Assembly (NCBI GenBank): GCA_004431415.1 | Contig: QPMI01000373.1 | Coordinates: 1-36,867 of the forward strand | DNA from: Cyanophora paradoxa | Lineage: Eukaryota > Glaucocystophyceae > Cyanophorales > Cyanophoraceae | DNA: 36,867 bases | Direction: 5' to 3' | Shown here: positions 32,642-36,867 of the stretch, piece after piece | Layout of the letters: every line of letters starts with the position of its first letter | Numbering within the stretch: the first letter of the stretch is position 1 | Notes under the pieces: model-generated | Database searches by the model: none | What the model saw: the letters and a program-made list of their open reading frames with translations, nothing else | Told to the model about the DNA's origin: nothing | Program-made: the position numbers and the translations under genes

Positions 32642-35600
32642 ATGGCGTGGTGGACGCGTCCCTTCCGCGGCCTCAAGGCCGTCAACTGCATCGACGAGGA
32701 GGGCGGCGTCCTCCTTAAGAAGCACATGAAGCCACTGGAAGAGCCGGAAATCATCTCGCAGCGCGTGTGGCGGCAGCAGCTGATGGTCGAGTTCATGAAG
32801 CTCCCTCCCCAGGAGCGGCCCATCCCACAGACGCTCCGCTTCTCTGCCCTCCACATCGCCGTCCACCGCGGGCAGACGGAGGCGAGCTGCTCCGCGTCGC
32901 CCTGGCCTAGGCCTGGGCGTGCAGCTAATGTGCGCGTGGTCCCGGGCGCGCGCAGACGGCGGCAGCGATCTTGGCCGAGGACAAGAGGGCGGCGAACGAA
33001 GAGGACGGGCTGAGGCGGCCGCCGCTCGCGTACGCTGTCGCCGCAGGCAACCCCGAGGCGCGCCGGGCGCCCGAGCCGCGCCGTGCGCGCCGGGGCCGAC
33101 GCGCTCCCCCGCCCGCAGATCACGAGGCTCCTACTGGAGGCCGGCGCCAGCCACGAGTTCACGTGCGCCCCTTTTCGGGCCCCGCGGCCGGTCTTGTCGT
33201 AAACTGTATCTGACGCGCCCGCCCCGCCGCAGCCTGGGCCAGATGGACAGGCGAGCGGCGGGTGCCTCCCAATCTCCGGCGCGGCCTGAGCGGAGGGGAA
33301 CGGGGCGGGGCGCAGGATGGCGACGTCGTACACCCTGGCCGTCGACAGCGGCTCGCTGGATGTCCTCAGGCCCGCCCCGCCCGCCCCGCCCCACCCGCCC
33401 CCAGCGCGAAGCGAGCCTACCCGGCAGGCTCATCCTCGACTACGCTCTCTCGGCGCGGGCGCGGGATCCCGCCGCCCGGCCGCCCCGCGAGGCGCCTGCC
33501 CTCCGCCGCCGCCTCGCGCCGGCCTCATGGAGATTGCGCAGGCGCTGCTCAAGTCCCTGGAGGAGCGTGCCGGGCAGTACGGCAGCGACGCCCCGCGGCC
33601 CCTCCTGGGTGCGCCCCGCCGGCTTCGCACGACCCCGCCGGATGCATGCGACGCGAGCGCAGCGGCCGTGCGGCGGGTGCTGCGCGTGGCACTCGCCGAC
33701 CTCTTCCCGCCCCTGCCGGCCCCGCCCCCGGCCGAGGGCGAAGGCGGGGGCGAGGGCGAGGGCGGCCCCGATGCGAAACCGGCGCCGCCGGAGGGCGAGG
33801 CGGAGGCGGCGGGGCCGGCGGCGGAGGAGGCTGACGGGGAGACGGCGCTGATGCTGGCGTGCCGGCACGGGCTCGCCCTCACGGCGGCCCGCCTCGCCGA
33901 GGCGCGCCCCGAGCCGAGGTGCGGCCTCGGGGGCGCGCGGGTGCGCTGGCGCTGGTGGCGACTCTGTCGGCAGGGCGCGCTCGGGGCGGGGCTCACGGCC
34001 CTCCACCTCGCCGTCCTCGGCGGCCTGCGCGAGGCGCGGCCCCCCCCCCCCCCCCCTCCCCCCCCCCCCCCCCGCGCCCCTTCCCCCACCCCTCCCCCGA
34101 CGCCCCGCGCAGGTCGCGTACGCTCTCATCGCGAGGGGCGCCGACCTCCTCGCGGAGGGGGGCGAGGGCCCCGGCGCCCGCAGCGTGCTGGAGTGCACGG
34201 CCGGTGCGAGGGACCTCGGCCCGGCCGCCTCCCCTTTCCTGCGCGGGGCCGACGCCGCGGCAGACGTCGAGTTCCGCGCGGCGCTGAAGCGGGCGGCCGG
34301 CGTGCGCGATGTCTTCATCTCCTACGGGCACCGTGCGCAGATGTTTTCACGAGACCCAAAGCCGCGTGCAGTCCAATCCGCATCTTGCAGAGCCGCCGGA
34401 GGTGGCGGAGTTCGCGCGGCGGCTGCGGGACCGGCTCGAGGCGGCGCACGTGTGAGCCCCGCCGCGGCGACCGGCCGGCCGGGGCGCTGAGGGGGACGGG
34501 GGCAGGACGTGCTGGCTGGACGAGCAGCGGCCGAGCGGGATCGAGGCGGGGACGGAGTGGCGGGAGCAGATCGGGGCGGGCATCGCCGCCGCGCAGGCCG
34601 TCGTCTTCGTCGCATCCCGCCACGCCTGCGCCTCCGAGTGGTGCCGGCGCGCTCCGACCCCTCCCTCTCCTCTTCTCCCTCGCCCCTCTCGCCTCTGGCG
34701 TCTGAGGCGCCCCGCGGCACCAGACGCGAGCTCTCCCGCGCCTCCGACCTCGGTGTGACGCCGCCGCCCGCGCGCCCCCTTGTGCGCCCCGCGCTCGAGC
34801 GTTGCGGGCAGGGCGGCCGATCTTCCCCGTCTGGCGCGAGCTCTCGCCCCTCGACGCCGAGCTGCAGGCGCGCCCGCCCCCGCCGCGAGCCTCTGCGCCG
34901 GGCAGCGCGCTGAGCGGGCGCGGGGGCAGGGCCTCCTCTACAAGACGCAGTTCGCCGACTTCTCCGACGACGAGCGATTCGACGCCGCCTTCCCCGCCTT
35001 CGCCCTCACCGTACCCGCCTTTCTTTCCCCCCCCCCCCCCCCCCCTCCCCTTGCCGGCCCCGAGCAGCGGCGGCAGGTCTCGCAGGCGGTGAACCGGACC
35101 GGGGGGAGGCGGGACGGGCGCGGCCCGCCCCGCGGCGCCTCGGAAGAGGATGCGTCCGCCGCCGCCGCCGCCGCCCTCGTGAGCCTCTTGTCCTTCTCTG
35201 GCCGGCGTTCGCCGCTGACCTCCCCGCAGCTCGCCTCGCCCGAGGCGCGGCCGCCCATCGACGACCCCAGCGCCCCTTTCTACGTCCTCTGGTGCTGCCC
35301 GGCGGTCCGCCCGCCCCCACGCCGGCGAGCCGGCCCGTGCTCTCCTCTGCTGAGCGGGCCTGCCTGCTAGGACGCGGCCTTCGCGTCGCAGCTGGCGGGC
35401 GGCCTGAGGGAGCGCGGCATGGCCGTCTGGGTGGACTGCCCCGCCCCCTCCCCGGCCGGCGGGGAGCAGGGGGAGGCGCCGGGCGAGGCGGCGCGGGCGA
35501 TCGGGGCGTGCGCCGGCTTCGTGCCGCTGCTCTCGGCGGCGTCGGCCGGCTCGGGGCTGCTGCGGGACCGCGTGCAGCTGGCAGAGCTCGCGGGGCGGGC

Positions 35601-36270
35601 CGTGTGGCCGGCCCTCCTCGCCCCGCTCGAGGTCCCCGCCGCGCTGGAGTACAGCCTCGCGAAGGCCCGCGCCCACGCCTTCCTTGGCACCGTCGCCCTC
35701 GCCAAGGTCAGAGTTCTCGCCCCCAAGCCCCCGGCCCCACTTCTGAGCGAGCCCTCTGCAGAACCTCGACGCTCTCGCCTCTTCAATGGCCGGCACGGCC
35801 GGCGCGCCGCCGGCCCCGGCGGGGCCCGTACGCGCGGCTGCCGGCGGGCACGGCGCGGCACCGGGCCCTCCGCAACGGGCGCCGCGCCGCCCGCCGCGCT
35901 TGCGGCGCCGGCGAGCTCAAGCGCGGAGGAGCAGCTGCGGGAGGCGCGGGGGGAGGCGGAGCGCCAGGCGCGGCGTGCGGCGGAGCTCGAGGGGCGGCTC
36001 GCGGCAGCCGAGAGGGAGCTCTCGGCCGCGCGGGCCGAGGCCTTAGCCGCAAAGACCGCTGCCGCCGAGCTCAATGCGAAGCTTGCATCCCCCGCCCGCT
36101 CCCCAGCATCAGCTCCCCCCTCCCTTCAGCCCCATGCGCCTAGAGTAGTCGAGCCCGCCGCGGCCGGCGCCCCCGCCGCGGTCACAGCCCCGAGGTTCGC
36201 GGCAGGCTCGCCCGATCAGAGCCCTTCCCTTGCCCGCCGCCCCTCGTCCGCCACTTGCTCCGTCAGCTAG
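32642..36270 (+). CDS. Ankyrin-repeat / TIR / degenerate TIR / coiled-coil protein
   Basis: The first ATG is at 32642 (MAWWTRPFRGLKAV). Ankyrin units follow: FSALHIAVHRGQ; PPLAYAVAAGNPEITRLLLE plus AGASHEF; YTLAVDSGSLDVLRLILDYA; GETALMLACRHG; TALHLAVLGGLRE plus VAYALIARGADLL. An acidic/Pro linker sits near 33720-33830. TIR domain 1 (34302-~35010) splices as VRDVFISYGHQPPEVAEFAR, CWLDEQRPSGIEAGTEW, AQAVVFVASRHACASEWCRR then EL, GRPIFPVWREL; the glutamate (34738-34740) matches the catalytic Glu of TIR NADases. A second TIR-like domain (35272-~35710) has PFYVLWC, ASQLAGGLRERGMAVWVD and FVPLLSAASAGSGLLRDRVQ, with Arg (35569-35571) in that position. A heptad coiled coil follows (REARGEAERQARRAAELEGR). 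Many introns are GC-AG. Joins at 32880-32950, 33250-33310, 33470-33530 and 35800-35920 are unresolved. Confidence 0.85.
34040..34078 (+). repeat. Long poly-C tract in an intron of the ANK-TIR gene
   Basis: About 35 C with one T, inside the intron between the fourth and fifth clear ankyrin segments. A second C run lies at 35029-35046. Their true lengths are uncertain in any sequencing technology. Confidence 0.8.
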
Positions 36271-36352
36271 CGACAGCTCTAGTGGCGTCGTTCGCGTTTT
36301 TATGTTTCGGCCCTGCGATCAAATTCCCGGATTGAAAGGGGTACGTGCACAA
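36271..36352. promoter_or_regulatory. Short tandem-gene spacer
   Basis: About 80 bp between the ANK-TIR stop codon and the best start of the next plus-strand gene. Another in-frame ATG lies at 36302, which would shorten it to about 30 bp. Confidence 0.4.
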
Positions 36353-36867
36353 ATGAGGCGCGCTGCAGGCCTGCTGGGCCTGCTGGCCCTGGTGCTGAGC
36401 TTCACGGCGGTCGTCGCCGGCCCGCACTGGAGCGATGTGGCCGGCATGCCGACACCCGTGACGGTCGCAGACGGTTTGTTTGAACCGCCCTTCAGCTCCG
36501 AGCAGCCGCCGGCTGCGGCCCGAACGTCTAGCATAGCTCGCATAGCTCGCCTGGATTCGTCTAAACGCCGTCGTGTGGGCGCCGTGGGCGCAAAGCACCC
36601 CAACGCCTGAACAATCTGACCCGACTGTCTCTCCGAACCGCAGGCGGCGTTTCGTACCTGCCTGCTGACTCCGTCGCGAGCTACAACCTGGCCGTTGACC
36701 TCAGCCAGTCCTTCGTGCGGAACCCGCCGCACTTTGCGGCGCATAACGCCGATCCCATCCGTGCAGGTTGGCATGAACCTCCAGCTCACCTCCGACAACG
36801 AGGTTCGCCCGGCCGCCGCCCGACCGCCGCCCGGCTCCGACACGTCGCCGCCGCCTCGCAGTTCATC
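36353..36867 (+). CDS. Secreted or membrane protein, 3' end outside the window
   Basis: The ATG at 36353 gives MRRAAGLLGLLALVLSFTAV then VAGPHW: two arginines, a hydrophobic core and small residues, i.e. a classic signal peptide. The exon continues MPTPVTVADGLFEPPF and becomes low-complexity before an intron whose acceptor is at about 36641. The next exon probably reads GVSYLPADSVASYNLAVDLS then QSFVRNPPHFAAHNADPI, followed by a further exon with GMNLQLTSDNE near 36765-36805. The gene runs off the right edge. I do not recognise the family. Confidence 0.5.

Overview
The window looks like nuclear DNA of a GC-rich unicellular eukaryote, most likely an alga such as a haptophyte or a pelagophyte; the exact lineage cannot be fixed from sequence alone. 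Genes are split by many 50-120 bp introns, often with GC-AG ends and a CTGAC/CTGAG element just before the acceptor. Exons and introns are both very GC-rich, while some intergenic DNA is AT-richer. I see no bacterial operon structure, no rRNA or tRNA gene and no CRISPR array. I spliced genes by hand. Four models close perfectly or with a single base missing: the ATP-grasp gene (12 exons, about 475 aa), the PPR gene (8 exons, 494 aa), an orphan gene (5 exons, 379 aa) and prolyl-tRNA synthetase (10 exons, 607 aa).

Layout. 1-5578 (minus): the 5' part of a large coiled-coil protein gene that runs off the left edge. 5593-7823 (plus): a carnosine-synthase-like ATP-grasp ligase, divergent from the coiled-coil gene with only 14 bp between the two start codons. 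8088-10419 (minus): a protein with repeated helical-looking modules and a possible small cysteine-rich ORF. 10537-12469 (plus): a pentatricopeptide-repeat protein. 12470-14345: AT-richer intergenic DNA with a MITE-like element. 14938-16316 (plus): an orphan protein.

Most of this block, 6702-16813, is repeated directly head-to-tail at 16814-26937. The two copies differ almost only by single-base changes in C or G run length. Copy 2 therefore carries a 5'-truncated ATP-grasp gene and second copies of the others. The duplication is either extremely recent or an assembly artefact.

Right part. 26946-28607 (minus): an ALKBH6-like 2-oxoglutarate/Fe(II) dioxygenase. 28801-29226 (plus): a small acidic ORF. 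29880-32324 (minus): archaeal/eukaryotic-type prolyl-tRNA synthetase with an organelle-type presequence. 32642-36270 (plus): the most striking gene, encoding ankyrin repeats, a TIR domain that keeps the catalytic-type glutamate, a second degenerate TIR-like domain with arginine at that position, and a C-terminal coiled coil. 36353-36867 (plus): the start of a secreted or membrane protein.

Functional links between neighbours are not evident. The PPR protein and the presequence-bearing ProRS both point to organelle gene expression. The ANK-TIR-TIR protein is the best candidate for an undescribed signalling or immune-type NAD-processing system.
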